From Mimachlamys varia (lineage: Eukaryota; Mollusca; Bivalvia; Pectinida; Pectinidae): 64,000 bases of DNA. The stretch is taken from contig OX392543.1 in the NCBI GenBank assembly GCA_947623455.1, positions 19,342,757 to 19,406,756 on the forward strand. The letters run 5' to 3'. The position numbers and the translations under genes are program-made. The notes under the pieces are model-generated. The model was given only the letters and a program-made list of their open reading frames with translations. It did no database searches and had not been told where the DNA came from. Of the stretch, positions 1 to 12,000 are shown one piece after another. Each line of letters starts with the position of its first letter. The first letter of the stretch is position 1.

Positions 1-312
1 GAAAATATTTGAGAAGGATCTGACAACACCCCATAAGGATCATGTTCTGGTGACTTTTGTAGCCTCCTTACTTCAAACTCCAATAAAATTATGTAACTGA
101 TGACAGTTGACGCTGTCACTTATAGTATGTCATTTTGTCAAAACATGCACATTAGCTTGTTGTGACGAAATGACTGAACGCACAAATGTCAAAACATGCA
201 CATTACCTTGTTGTAACGAAATGACTGAACGCACAAATGAAGCATGCAAGCTTTGTCGCCGACAAACATCTATATTCATGGTTCTGAAAGCGGTAATTCG
301 ATTGACTGATGA
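1..312 (+). mobile_element. MITE family A, copy 1 (cut by window edge)
   Basis: This matches the three other family-A copies (5451-5838, 59527-59903, 60733-61153) through shared blocks such as 'gatctgacaac', 'catgttctggtgac', 'gatgacagttgacgctgtca' and 'acgaaatgac'. The left end lies outside the window. It differs from the others by an internal 51-bp tandem duplication, with repeated blocks starting at about 137 and 188. It is non-coding; the small open frames here are incidental. The right boundary is approximate. Confidence 0.75.
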
Positions 313-3300
313 GAAAGTTCAGCAGAAAATGACACTTTATTGGATTTATCATAATATATACATTTGAAGAAATTTGTGTGAATTGATATAATAGTTTCAT
401 GTTTACAATATTTATATATTTGTAACTTTCTATCACCGTTAGCATTCAACTTGACTGTCGGTATAGTAATTGCATTGTATCAAAGAATAATGAAGCCCCT
501 CGTTTGATTGTGGTCACTGGCTAATTTTTCTATATTAATAAAAGTAAAAAGTATGTGATCATTTTGGTTTAGAATTTAATGTAAATAGCACATACATGAT
601 TTTAAAAAGCCTTATATTTACCGCTTTTCTGACATTACTAAGTCATGTAAGTGTATGTTAATTGATACACTTCACACAACGTTATTTTTCAAATTATGTC
701 ATTGTAAAAAAAAAACAATTTAAACCATAATCAGTGTTTACCTCAGCCTAGTCACAATAAATTTGTTATTAGCTTGGTATAAGTCTTATTGGGTATTGGG
801 TACATGTACACGATCATGTTAAATCGAATTTATGAATAGATAGAGACTTGAAACGTCAATCGATTATTAGATAATATATAATGAATAAACTATAATTGCT
901 ACACGTTAGTTAATACCATCATATATCATTAATTCTCTAATACACATGATGCAATTGTACACATAACAGTAAATTACACATTAAAGTTCGCAACTAAAAA
1001 AGTACTGTTTATGTCTTCAGACGAACTAATTCAACAGAAATAAAAAATTACTATGATATACATTACCTAAAATACCAAGTAGTTGAAAACGTATGTTAAG
1101 CCCGACAAGGTTTTATTGGGAATTCATTGTAAATTCTTTTGTTATAACTCATTTTTTTATGTTTAGTGACTTTAAAGACTTGGTGTGCTTTACAATGTTA
1201 GACAAATGGGCCTAGCTGACGACGGTGTTTGTACAATAGCACAAGGGTACGGTGTGGTCTGAATGTGCACGTACCATGACATTGGGATACAATGGACTCG
1301 TAAAATGTTGAACGTAGAATATACGATTACCATGTTTTTTTATATTCAATTATTATGTATGTGTATGTAAAGCAATACGGGCACAATATTGTGTTACTTT
1401 GTGTAACAACATATTAACAGATTACGAGGTGTCTCCCTCCCTGCAATCTATTGCTATATGTGTGAATGAACACTTGTATATTTTAGTTTTCGTTGGTTAC
1501 AAATAAAATGTAGAAACAAACGTTTTATAAAATAAATTTTGTATCCTGATTGGATTTTAAGATAGGTGTAAAAATAAATTACGTCTGCAGATGATCCATG
1601 TGTTTATATTTAATGACGTGAACGTAGGTATAATGATATGCACACAATACATATTAATATTGCAATATAATAACGTGCAGGTAAACTGTTGCATATACTG
1701 GCATATGTAATGATACAAAATGTCAACCAAACTAATTATTTCTTCTAGGCCTACTGAAAATAGACAAACCAGCCTTCACCATTTTGACTGATAGATAGTC
1801 TCAGTGGCATAGGAAACTACGACTGGTCAATTTCCTATTCGCCAAAAGTACTTAAAATATATTTTGTAAATAACCAATAAATTGATTTGCAACTAATAAA
1901 ATCAAATCTGTACACAGTACCTTAGGACAAGCCGGGGTCTCGACTCCACGACCCATACAGCTGAAACCTTTGTATATATTATAAAAGCATCACACCAAAG
2001 CCTAACCGAAAGAGGAAGTTGTTTTATTATACTTGACGGTTGCTACTAATTACAGCCCGGGAAAGGCCGGAACGGTTCGGTAGAACCCGGCAGATCCCGG
2101 TAGAGCCCGCTACAGCTCGGCAGTGATATATATAGACCCAAGAGCTAACGTTTGTTATTTGTAATACACATTCTTCCTGGGCGAGTTATTGTGATTTAAA
2201 GCTACCGACATTGTAATTATTGTTACTTGCAATGTTAGGGCCGCCCGGATATTACTCCGTGGTGTTAGATTATCATAATGATTTACTCGGGTTAACAAAT
2301 TAACTAAATAAATGAAACACAAAATATAGTGTGGAAATGTCTTTATTATAATCAGAGGTATGATGACTGAACTTAAAAAACTTCGCTATATTATACTAAG
2401 TTTATATCATGCGTGTTATTTGGAAAAGCGGGGTCGCCAGGGCTTTCATCTTTATCGCTAGCGCAATTAAAATTCTTTTTTTTAGGTAGATGTGATTATA
2501 AAAATAACAATGCTGAAAAATGGGGAAAAGATGTTTATTATTGTTTGAGTAATGGTGTTTCAAACCTCTCAACCCTACGCTTCAGCTGAAATCAGGCATG
2601 TTATTTGTAATATTTTGATTGTCAGAGTATTCGTTTTAAACAATGTAAATTTCCCAAATTATCTTATGACTGCTATTCGTTGGGATAAAGTACCAGCGAT
2701 AGCTGTTGCAATTATGTTAATAACATTGAGATTTAATTTACAAGCTCCAACGTAAGAGTTCTGTTAAATGAGCTGTATTCACATGTACTTGTTCTGGTAA
2801 ATATCTTTTACCGACACATGGTTATTTAAATGTCGCTAATTGTCGACCCGAATCATTCGTTACAAACTTAAATGTTTTCTATAAGAGTCACAACTTTTAG
2901 AAATGATTTGATAAATATATGTTCCCAAACGGCACTTAAATATCTACGGTACTTTTGTCATCCAAAGCAATATAATACTAGTGGTTTAGAAAATGCAAAT
3001 AACAATATAATATATACACTCTTTCCCCCTATCTAGAATATTCGAGTTCCTAGTGCAGGGGAGTAAATGGGGAAATAGACCCCTGTAAACTAGCTTGTGC
3101 ACACTGGAGTTCATATCTTTTCACACTAGAGTTAACAATGTGTATTCGAGCGAACTAAAGTGAATAAGTTAAATATCGTCTCAACTGATTTGTTTTTATT
3201 GTCATAACTAGTTCAGTGGAGATCATAGCTAAACATGCTAGACTGGTTGACATTTAATTCTACCACGTAACGGATAGGTACTCCAAAGCCTACTTTAACA

Positions 3301-4186
3301 AAGACGAACACGATTGTTTTCACTCGAATCGGCTTTTGTCTGTCATTAATGCAATATACATTTCTAACTTTACAATGTGATGTAGACAAGCTAATGAATA
3401 ACGCAATTTCGTAGGGCAACACTATCGATGCGAAACAAAGTTCTGTCTGACGCTGACAAAAACAAATTGGCATTGTATCTCACCTGTAGGTGTGAACTGC
3501 TTGTCATCAGAATTAAACATGATAGCATGTATTCCTTCGTGGACGGTTGGCTGCTGCCCAAATTATCAGGTAAATATGACATTGAAAAAAAGTTAGCTTG
3601 CTTCTTAGCAACGTTGTGAATAAAACCTGAGGTCTCTTTAGTTTTGATATTGAATTTTATTCATTAAATTAACCAATCATCACATTTTATTGATGTATAA
3701 CCTACGGGCTTTTGTACTCAGTTTTATCAGGTGAATAAATTACTATACAACCTGAATAGCTCTATATACCTAAAAAAAACTTGAACAATTGGTAAATTAC
3801 GATGGCTTTAACTTTGACCCCAACATTTCATTTGCATAAATTTAGATTTGCGATCAAAAACCTGGTAAGAATTAAAATTCTGTGGGGTTGTAGTACATAA
3901 TTATCCTGGACAGTATGATATTTAACTAAAATGATCAGTTGCTGATATAGCATGTCGATATTTTAATTTCCGCAAAGTTTTTGTTGAGATTATTCTGTAT
4001 TCTAAATGTTCTCCATACACTTTACGATTTATCTATATAGACAAGTTTATCATTTTTCACTAATCTTGGGTGAATTGCTTCCCCTTAGTCATGATAGATA
4101 GGAGTAACACCTGGTTCTACATGTCACGAGCCTTTAAGTGACATATTACATTATTTAACGGGTTTAATATTGCATTGACACAAGTG
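313..4186. other. Intergenic, AT-rich, no gene recognised
   Basis: I found no coding exon, tRNA or complete element here. The only compositional oddity is a short GC-rich patch at about 2055-2120 in which 'cccgg/cccgc' recurs every 10-12 bases. The small open frames at 2552-2755 and 3213-3619 resemble no protein I know and overlap on both strands, so they are treated as chance. Confidence 0.5.
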
Positions 4187-4405
4187 AAATATTCTATTTA
4201 TCACATAACTTGTATTTATGAGAAAAAACATCAACACTCAAATTCATTCCCTATAAGAAAGGCAAATTTCTGCTTTGATGGTACGATTTTCACTACCGAG
4301 ACAACCATATGACGTCATTTGATTATGACATCACCATAGTGTTATTACACGTGTGTAATACCATTTTTTATGACATAGCCTTATGGCATGACTAAACGGG
4401 TTAAA
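4187..4405 (-). mobile_element. MITE family B, copy 1
   Basis: In reverse orientation this aligns with 23488-23728 and 32655-32893. Shared landmarks are the palindrome 'tattacacacgtgtaata', a following 'gacgtcat', 'aaatttgcctttcttatag', and the terminal 'gtgataaatagaat'. No coding capacity. Three copies in 64 kb indicate a dispersed short element; the superfamily is unknown. Boundaries are approximate. Confidence 0.75.
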
Positions 4406-4474
4406 TATGTGATAAACACAAATAAGAAAATTAGCTAGTTGTTGTGTTGTGCCTGATATCTAAGTTGAAAATAA

Positions 4475-4770
4475 ATTAGAGAATACCGAAGCATTAACAA
4501 AATCATAGTCCGAGCTCAAAATCGATAAAACCAAGGGCAAAATATGAACAAAGGAAAGATTTACATGGAACCCTTTTATAAGTACAAGATAATAAGACCA
4601 GGTGTTCTGGTAGAGTAAGCGTCTTCTTCTTCATCGACGACACCCGCAAAGTAAACATCAAGTTCTCAAAATGAGAACCGAGTCAATCAAACACACTAAT
4701 GAGCATACTCAAAAACGTCCATTTTCATATCACTTTAAGATACAGAATATTTCTCATTGTGACCTGCATC
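4475..4770 (-). mobile_element. 3' tail of the reverse-transcriptase retroelement, copy 1
   Basis: About 295 bp that is also found, diverged, at 7812-8112. Shared blocks include 'gcgtcttct', 'cttcatcgacgacacccgc', 'ctcaaaatgagaaccgagtca' and 'ctcaaaaacgtcca'. On the minus strand it lies directly after the reverse-transcriptase remnant (4789-6170), so it is inferred to be the end of the same element. A short frame in the tail is conserved in both copies ('gagttgaagcagaagacgcc'-like region), but no function can be assigned. Confidence 0.65.
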
Positions 4771-4788
4771 TCTCGAATGCTTGTGTTG

Positions 4789-6170
4789 TTAGTTTGTTTG
4801 TGAGCAGTCGACCTCGATCCATAAAACCACGATACCTAGAGCAAACCCAAGAATATCGTATAACTCAGTAGTAAGCTGTTCATGTTGGTCGTAGTTTAAG
4901 TAGAGATCGAGGTAAGCAGCTGATGTAGAAGTGTCTGTTGTGTCCTTAATTTCAAGTTCAGAAGGGTATATACGATCGACGTGGTCAGCAAACGTCTTGT
5001 TGTTTAAAGACAACACATCGTCGATATATCTGAAAGTGAAATTAAAAGATTTGGCAAGGTTTTTGTTACCGGTCCTGATTAGCCCTTCCACAAATCCAGC
5101 CCCGTATGAAATAAAAAAACACAAGCCAGCTAAGAGTAGGGCATGGTTTGTTTCCATGGGATTCCAACAGTCTGCCGGAAAATCTTTCCTCCGAATTCAA
5201 CAAAAATATAGGAATTTTATCATCCTTACTATATCTTTTTCAGTATATTTCCTCTTAGATTGTGTCGTGTTTTTCACAAAGTATGCTCCAGGATAGCTCT
5301 CTATCATATATGTTATCGTCGTTCGCCTTTCTTAGAAAAGAAAGCTCTCATAACAAGAGATCGAAGACGTTCCTTCAATTTTGTATGAGGTATGGTCGTG
5401 AACAGGGAGGAAAAATCATATATTTTGAAAAAAAACAACATTTTTTAGGACAATCTGATTAAAATGATATCCTGATCTCCGCGCCGTTCCGTAAACTTCT
5501 CCTTGCTGCGTTAAGATCTGAGAAAATTCCATAGGGGGTCATGTCCCGATGACCTTTTGCATTCGCCAATCGAATTACTACTGTCAGAATCTTGACAGTG
5601 AAATTTTAAGCGACAAAGCTTGCATATTCGCATTTGTCCGTTCAGTCATTTCGTCACCAAAAAGTTCATGTGGAATAATGTGACGAAATGATTTGCTGCA
5701 AGATGACAGGTCATTGGAAAATTATTTTAGTGTTAAGTAAAGAGGCGACACAGGTCATCTGAACGTGACCTTTTGTGAGATGTTGTCAGATCCTTTTAAA
5801 ACAGAGTGAGAACAAGGATTTGTATTTTAATCAGATTATTTTTAGGAGGGTTCAAGATTGATCAAAAGATCTTTCGAGATTTTCAAACTCCGCATCCCAT
5901 TAATTTTATTTATGGAGTATACAGTGTCAAAATGAGACTGAAGCCCTGGTTTTATGGTACTAAGAATGGTAGTAAGAAGTTTTGATAATGTTTTGGTCGA
6001 GCAACTAGCAGAGCCAGCTATAAAACGTTGCTTATAAGGATCCTTGTGTAGTTTCGGTATCCAATAAAGACGGGGTAGGTTAGCGTCTTGCTCATTAACC
6101 GGTACTTCGAAGGATTGTAATACAGAAACATGGTTAGAGAGTAGCAGTTATAGTTTAGTTGTTTCGTAGT
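4789..6170 (-). pseudogene. Reverse-transcriptase pseudogene of a non-LTR/Penelope-like retroelement
   Basis: Read on the minus strand from about 6170 downward, pieces of one reverse transcriptase appear in order. 6100-5846 contains 'LYWIPKLHK' and 'QRFIAGSASCSTK'. Below 5450 comes 'YDFSSLFTTIPHTKLKERL'. 5157-4789 (122 codons open) holds 'FRYIDDVLSLNN', with the YxDD-type catalytic box, and 'YPSELEIKDTTDT'. Stops and frame shifts break it, and MITE family A (5451-5838) splits it. These motifs are typical of a reverse-transcriptase family common in molluscs, cnidarians and fish; assignment to Penelope-like elements is uncertain. The tail follows at 4770-4475. The copy is clearly dead. Confidence 0.8.
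5451..5838 (-). mobile_element. MITE family A, copy 2, with 9-bp target duplication
   Basis: 388 bp bounded by near-perfect inverted termini (CAATCTGATTAAAAT at the left, ATTTTAATCAGATTA at the right). It is flanked by the direct repeat TTTTTAGGA at 5442-5450 and 5839-5847. Long imperfect inverted arms lie inside. A 9-bp duplication is usual for Mutator-like (and some Merlin-like) transposons, so it is probably a non-autonomous member of such a family (inference). It interrupts the reverse-transcriptase remnant and is therefore younger than it. Confidence 0.85.
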
Positions 6171-7811
6171 GCCTGGTTATCTAAAATGAAACTTATCTAT
6201 TATAGCTGACTACATGACCAGAATGACGTCACAAATTGTGTAAAATTTCTATAATTCCCTTCGAATCTCCACATTTTATCCAAGTTTTTAATATATATGG
6301 AGACAATTACAGCTCCATTTTCTCATCATTGTCTTTTTTTTCTTCAAATATACAAGAAATGACTTGTAAGAGAAAGTATCGGAACTTGTATTTACAGGTC
6401 TACCTCCTAGGCTTAGGAGATTTACGCAGCCAGAACTGATTGATCGTCCATTTTGTCAATTAGCAAAATAAGCCAATACTGTTTCATTTAAACGAAAAAT
6501 TCGTGACATATTTACAGCTGTAAGTAAAAATTGTGTGTATGCCTACGAAAAAAGGATGAATAATACCGAACAAAATCGGTCAGGATTGACCAGGAGTAGG
6601 TTGCTAGGGATGAAAGGAAATTAATTATACATGCACAAAGCAACCAGCTGACCGGGCTGCTGGAGTCTGTCGCGCATGACTGAAAGTAATGACCCAAAAT
6701 AGATTTGCCACATCGTTCGATCTTAATCTGTTTTCGTATTTTATATTTAACATAGTGTGGTATTTAATTGACAAGACCTCTGACCGTCCTATCTGAACAC
6801 ATGAAATATTAATTTCCTTGGTAACCATCCGAGATGTATTGTGCGATCTAACCACTGTCGGGTAGAAATATAACACAGAGCTCTATGTGCCTGATATATA
6901 CAGGACGATAGATCAGCCATGCTGCCATCACATGGCTACATTTTGTACAATAAAGTACACGGATACAAGTGCTGCATACTGATTGTATAACACGGAATAT
7001 GGTGTTGTTCATGAGCAACGGAAGATATTTCCTGTAACATACTTTAGTCAAATGACGGATAGTTTTTCTGTGGTCTCATAGAAAGATTGCATGCATCCAC
7101 CCGTGGTGTTAAAGCCAAGGTAAGTAGTCGATTTACCTCATCCGATACTGCTCATGTGTTTGTATATATTGTACAGGTAAGTAATAATCCACTCGAAATG
7201 TCAACAAATTGTGCTTTTTTCATTCAAATTGTGTCTCTTTCATTATATGAAATATTTCAATTAATATTTACAATCTAGCCTTGAATTCTTGAACTACTAA
7301 CGAAGACCTTGTTTAATTCGAAGTATTCCGTTGGTTCCGACCAGACTCCACAAAAGGTATTGGAACTCATCTAACTCGTATGCTTGGATAATTAGAAGTT
7401 ATATTCATGGGTAAATCGACTTCGAGATAACGATGTTCGAACGTAATTCAAATCAAAACTGTTATTGACTTTCTGGGCGATGGAATCAAACAGACATGCA
7501 TGATCCATATAAGTACACTTAAGTCATAATTTAATGTCTACACTTAGATTACTTTACTTTTTATTCTAAACACGTTAGTGCTATGTGTCAGTCTTTAGGC
7601 ATATAGATGTTTGGATAAAACATTTAATGTTAGAAATATGATGTACCATTCCACATTCACATTAAATTTCTCTTCACCCTTTATTTAATTTATTTTTTGC
7701 TTACTTTAATACTGTTGATAAGGGGATATGGCTTAGAAGACCAGTCATACAATTTTGTCAAAAAGAAATCGGAAACAACTACATAAATAATAATGCAAAG
7801 CTTTAGGGAAA
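6171..7811. other. Intergenic, nothing recognised
   Basis: No exon, RNA gene or repeat that I can place. Small open frames on both strands (6236-7278) overlap one another and have no recognisable domains. Confidence 0.5.
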
Positions 7812-8112
7812 AAAAATAAATCAGAGAATACCAAAGCTTCAACAAAACCATAATCCGAACTTAAAATCGATTCAACTAGTGGCAAAATAGGAACAAAGGA
7901 AAGATTTACATGGAAACACTCGTAAAAGCACAAGAGAATAACACTAGGTGTTCCGGAAGAGTAGGCGTCTTCTGCTTCATCGACGACACCCGCCATGTAA
8001 ATCTTGGTAAGCATTAATCCTCAAAATGAGAACCGAGTCATCATTGTCATCACAACAAGTAAACACACTAATAAGCAAACTCAAAAACGTCCATCTTCAT
8101 ATCACATAAAGA
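7812..8112 (-). mobile_element. 3' tail of the reverse-transcriptase retroelement, copy 2
   Basis: Diverged copy of 4475-4770 in the same orientation, without reverse-transcriptase coding sequence on its upstream (higher-coordinate) side, so it looks 5'-truncated. 5' truncation is typical of target-primed retroelement insertion. A frame of about 85 codons is open here on the minus strand, but it belongs to the element tail and not to a host gene. Confidence 0.65.
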
Positions 8113-9060
8113 TACAAAATATTTGTCGATGAGACCAAAATGGCGACCAAAAAGCGTAGGAATGGTTTTAATGTTTAAAGCTGTTGAGTTTTCCTTTCTC
8201 CTGAATATTTAGGTCTTATATAGTTGATACCTTTGGCATCGGTAGCTGAACGTTGTTAATTGTGCAAATGAATAAATGGTTTATACAAAAAATTATTTCA
8301 TTGAGGGTTCTGAATTCGAATGCTTGACAGTATTACTTCGTATTCCAGTTTATGATAGCTAATCATGTGTATGATTTGAATAATATACACGGCGAATTCC
8401 ATATTATGATTTTTTATCATATCCATTATAAAATTTCCCATAAGTGAAAAATACCATTTTTATGAAATAAATAATTTGCAATAGATATTTCACTGGAAAT
8501 ATAGCAGATTATGAATATACAATGCGATGCAATGAAAATACGAAGTTGCCAAATCTTTGTCGCCATGATATAACGTATATTATACTGGTAGAAATAAAAG
8601 ACGAAACATGTGTGGTAAAATATTAGATATTGCCGTTATTCTAGTAATACACGGACACTATTTTCCTTTTTCATCAATCATAATTCTGTTAAGTTCGTTC
8701 AGCACATTAATCCACCATGCTACTACATTATAAGATTTCAGTAGTTGATAGACCCCACTATGCACAGTAATTTAACCCCTTATCATTAACCGCGTCATGG
8801 ATGACTGGCCACCATCACAAAAGCATAATACCAGGACACGGACCTCTGAAGACAGCCTGGCTAGCTCCCACAATAAACCGGGTTAAGATATTGGAAGTTC
8901 GTTTAACGTTGAATTGATATCAGAACTTAAAGTTCTTTATGTATAGGGTTCTTCAAGTTTATTGCTTCTGCAATAAGTGTTATTTATTTGTTTATATTGA
9001 AAGGTTCGGATATGTATACCTAAAAGTTATCAAGGCAAAATTAATAACAAAATGACTTAT
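8113..9060. other. Intergenic, nothing recognised
   Basis: AT-rich sequence between the retroelement tail and the satellite. No coding exon or repeat that I can support. Confidence 0.5.
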
Positions 9061-12000
9061 TTGTTAATTCAATGTGATGCATATATCAATGAATAGGATA
9101 ATACTATAGTATTATTGAATGACCCAGTGTAATGTATATATATATCAGTGACTAGGATAACAATGTAGTGTTAATGAATGACCCAGTGTAATGTATGTAT
9201 CAGTGACTAGGATAACAATGTAGTATTATTGAATGGCCCAGGGTAATGTATGTATCAGTGACTAGGATAACAATGTAGTATTATTGAATGGCCCAGTGTA
9301 ATATAAGTATCAGTGACAAGGATAACAATGAAGTGTTATTGATTGGCCCAGTGTAATGTATGTATCAGTGACTAGGATAACGATGTAGTGTTACTGAATG
9401 GGCCAGTGCAATTTATGTATCAATGACTAGGATAACAATGTAGTATTATTGAATGGGCCAGTGTAATGTATATATCAGTGACTAGGATAACAATGAAGTG
9501 ATTGGCCCAGTGTAATGTATGTATCAGTGACTAGGATAACAATGTAGTGTTATTAAATAACCTAGTGTAATGTATGTATCAGTGACTAGGATAGCAATGT
9601 AGTATTATTCAATGGCCCAGTGTAATGTATATATCTGTGACTAGGATAACAATGTTGTATTATCGAATGGCCTAGTGTAATGTATGTATCAGTGACTAGG
9701 ATAACGATGTATTATTATTCAATGGCCCAGTGTAATGTATATATCAGTGAATAGGATAACAATGTAGTGTTACTGAATGGCCCAGTGTAATGTATATATC
9801 AGTGACTAGGATAACAATGAAGTGATTGGCCCAGTGTAATGTATGTATCAGTGACTAGGATAACAATGTAGTGTTATTAAATAACCTAGTGTAATGTATG
9901 TATCAGTGAATAGGATAGCAATGTAGTATTATTCAATGGCCCAGTGTAATGTATATATCTGTGACTAGGATAACAATGTTGTATTATCGAATGGCCTAGT
10001 GTAATGTATGTATCAGTGACTAGGATAACGATGTAGTATTATTCAATGGCCCAGTGTAATGTATATATCTGTGACTAGGATAACAATGTTGTATTATTGA
10101 ATGGCCCAGTGTAATGTATGTATCAGTGACTAGGATAACGATGTAGTATCATTGAATAACCAAGTGCAATGTATGTATCAGTGACTAGGATAACAATGTA
10201 GTATTATTAAATGACCCAGTGTAATGTATGTATCAGTGACTAGGATAGCAATGTAGTATTATGCAATGGCCCAGTGTAATGTATATATCTGTGACTAGGA
10301 TAACAATGTTGTATTATCGAATGGCCTAGTGTAATGTATGTATCAGTGACTAGGATAACGATGTAGTATTATTCAATGGCCCAGTGTAATGTATATATCT
10401 GTGACTAGGATAACAATGTTGTATTATTGAATGGCCCAGTGTAATGTATGTATCAGTGACTAGGATATCAATGTAGTATTATTGAATGGCCCAGTGTAAT
10501 GTATATATCTGTGACTAGGATAACAATGTAGTGTTATTGAATGACCCAGTGTAATGTATATATCAGTGACTAGGATAACAATGTAGTGTTATTGAATGGC
10601 CCAGTGTAATGTATATATCAGTGACTAGGATAACAATGTTGTATTATTGAATGGCCCAGTGTAATGTATATATCTGTGACTAGGATAACAATGTAGTGTT
10701 ATTGAATGACCCAGTGTAATGTATATATCAGTGACTAGGATAACAATGTAGTGTTATTGAATGGCCCAGTGTAATGTATATATCAGTGACTAGGATAACA
10801 ATGTTGTATTATTGAATGGCCCAGTGTAATGTATATATCAGTGACTAGGATAACAATGTAGTGTTATTGAATGTCCCAGTGTAATGTATGTATCAGTGAC
10901 TAGGATAACAATGTAGTATTATTAAATAGGCCAGTGTAATGTATGTATCAGTGACTAAGATAACAATGTAGTGTTATTGAATGGCCCAGTGTAATGTATG
11001 TATCAGTGACTAGAATAACAATGTAGTGTTATTGATGACCCAGAGTAATGTATGTATCAGTGACTAGGATAACAATGTAGTGTTATTGAATGGCCCAGTG
11101 TAATGTATATATCAGTGACTAGGATAACAATGTAGTGTTATTGAATGGCCCAGTGTAATGTATGTATCAGTGACTAGGATAACAATGTAGTGTTATTGAA
11201 TGGCCCAGTGTAATGTACGTATCAGTGACTAGGATAACAATGTAGTGAATGGCCCAGTGTAATGTATGTATCAGTGACTAGGATAACAATGTAGTGTTAT
11301 TGAATGGCCCAGTGTAATGTATATATCTGTGACTAGGATAACAATGAAGTGTTATTAAATGACCCAGTGTAATGTATGTATCAGTGACTAGGATAACAAT
11401 GTAGTATTATTAAATGACCCAGTGTATGTATGTATCAGTGACTAGGATAACAATGAAGTGTTATTAAATGACCCAGTGTAATGTATGTATCAGTGACTAG
11501 GATAACAATGTAGTGAATGGCCAAGTGTAAAATATGTATCAGTACTAGGATAACAATGTAGTATTATTAAATGACCCAGTGTAATATATGTATCAGTGAC
11601 TAGGATAACAATGTAGTGTTATTGAATGGCCCAGTGTAATGTATATATCTGTGACTAGGATAACAATGTTGTATTATTGAATGGCCCAGTGTAATGTATG
11701 TATCAGTGACTAGGATAACGATGTAGTATCATTGAATAACCAAGTGCAATGTATGTATCAGTGACTAGGATAACAATGTAGTATTATTAAATGACCCAGT
11801 GTAATGTATGTATCAGTGACTAGGATAGCAATGTAGTATTATGCAATGGCCCAGTGTAATGTATATATCTGTGACTAGGATAACAATGTTGTATTATCGA
11901 ATGGCCTAGTGTAATGTATGTATCAGTGACTAGGATAACGATGTAGTATTATTCAATGGCCCAGTGTAATGTATATATCTGTGACTAGGATAACAATGTT

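Noticed and set aside
107..367. 86-codon open frame with repeated 'KTCTL..CC.EMTERTN'
   Set aside because: It translates the 51-bp duplication inside MITE family A copy 1.
4671..5462. Plus-strand open frames of 66-121 codons
   Set aside because: They are antisense to the reverse-transcriptase remnant and show no domain of their own.
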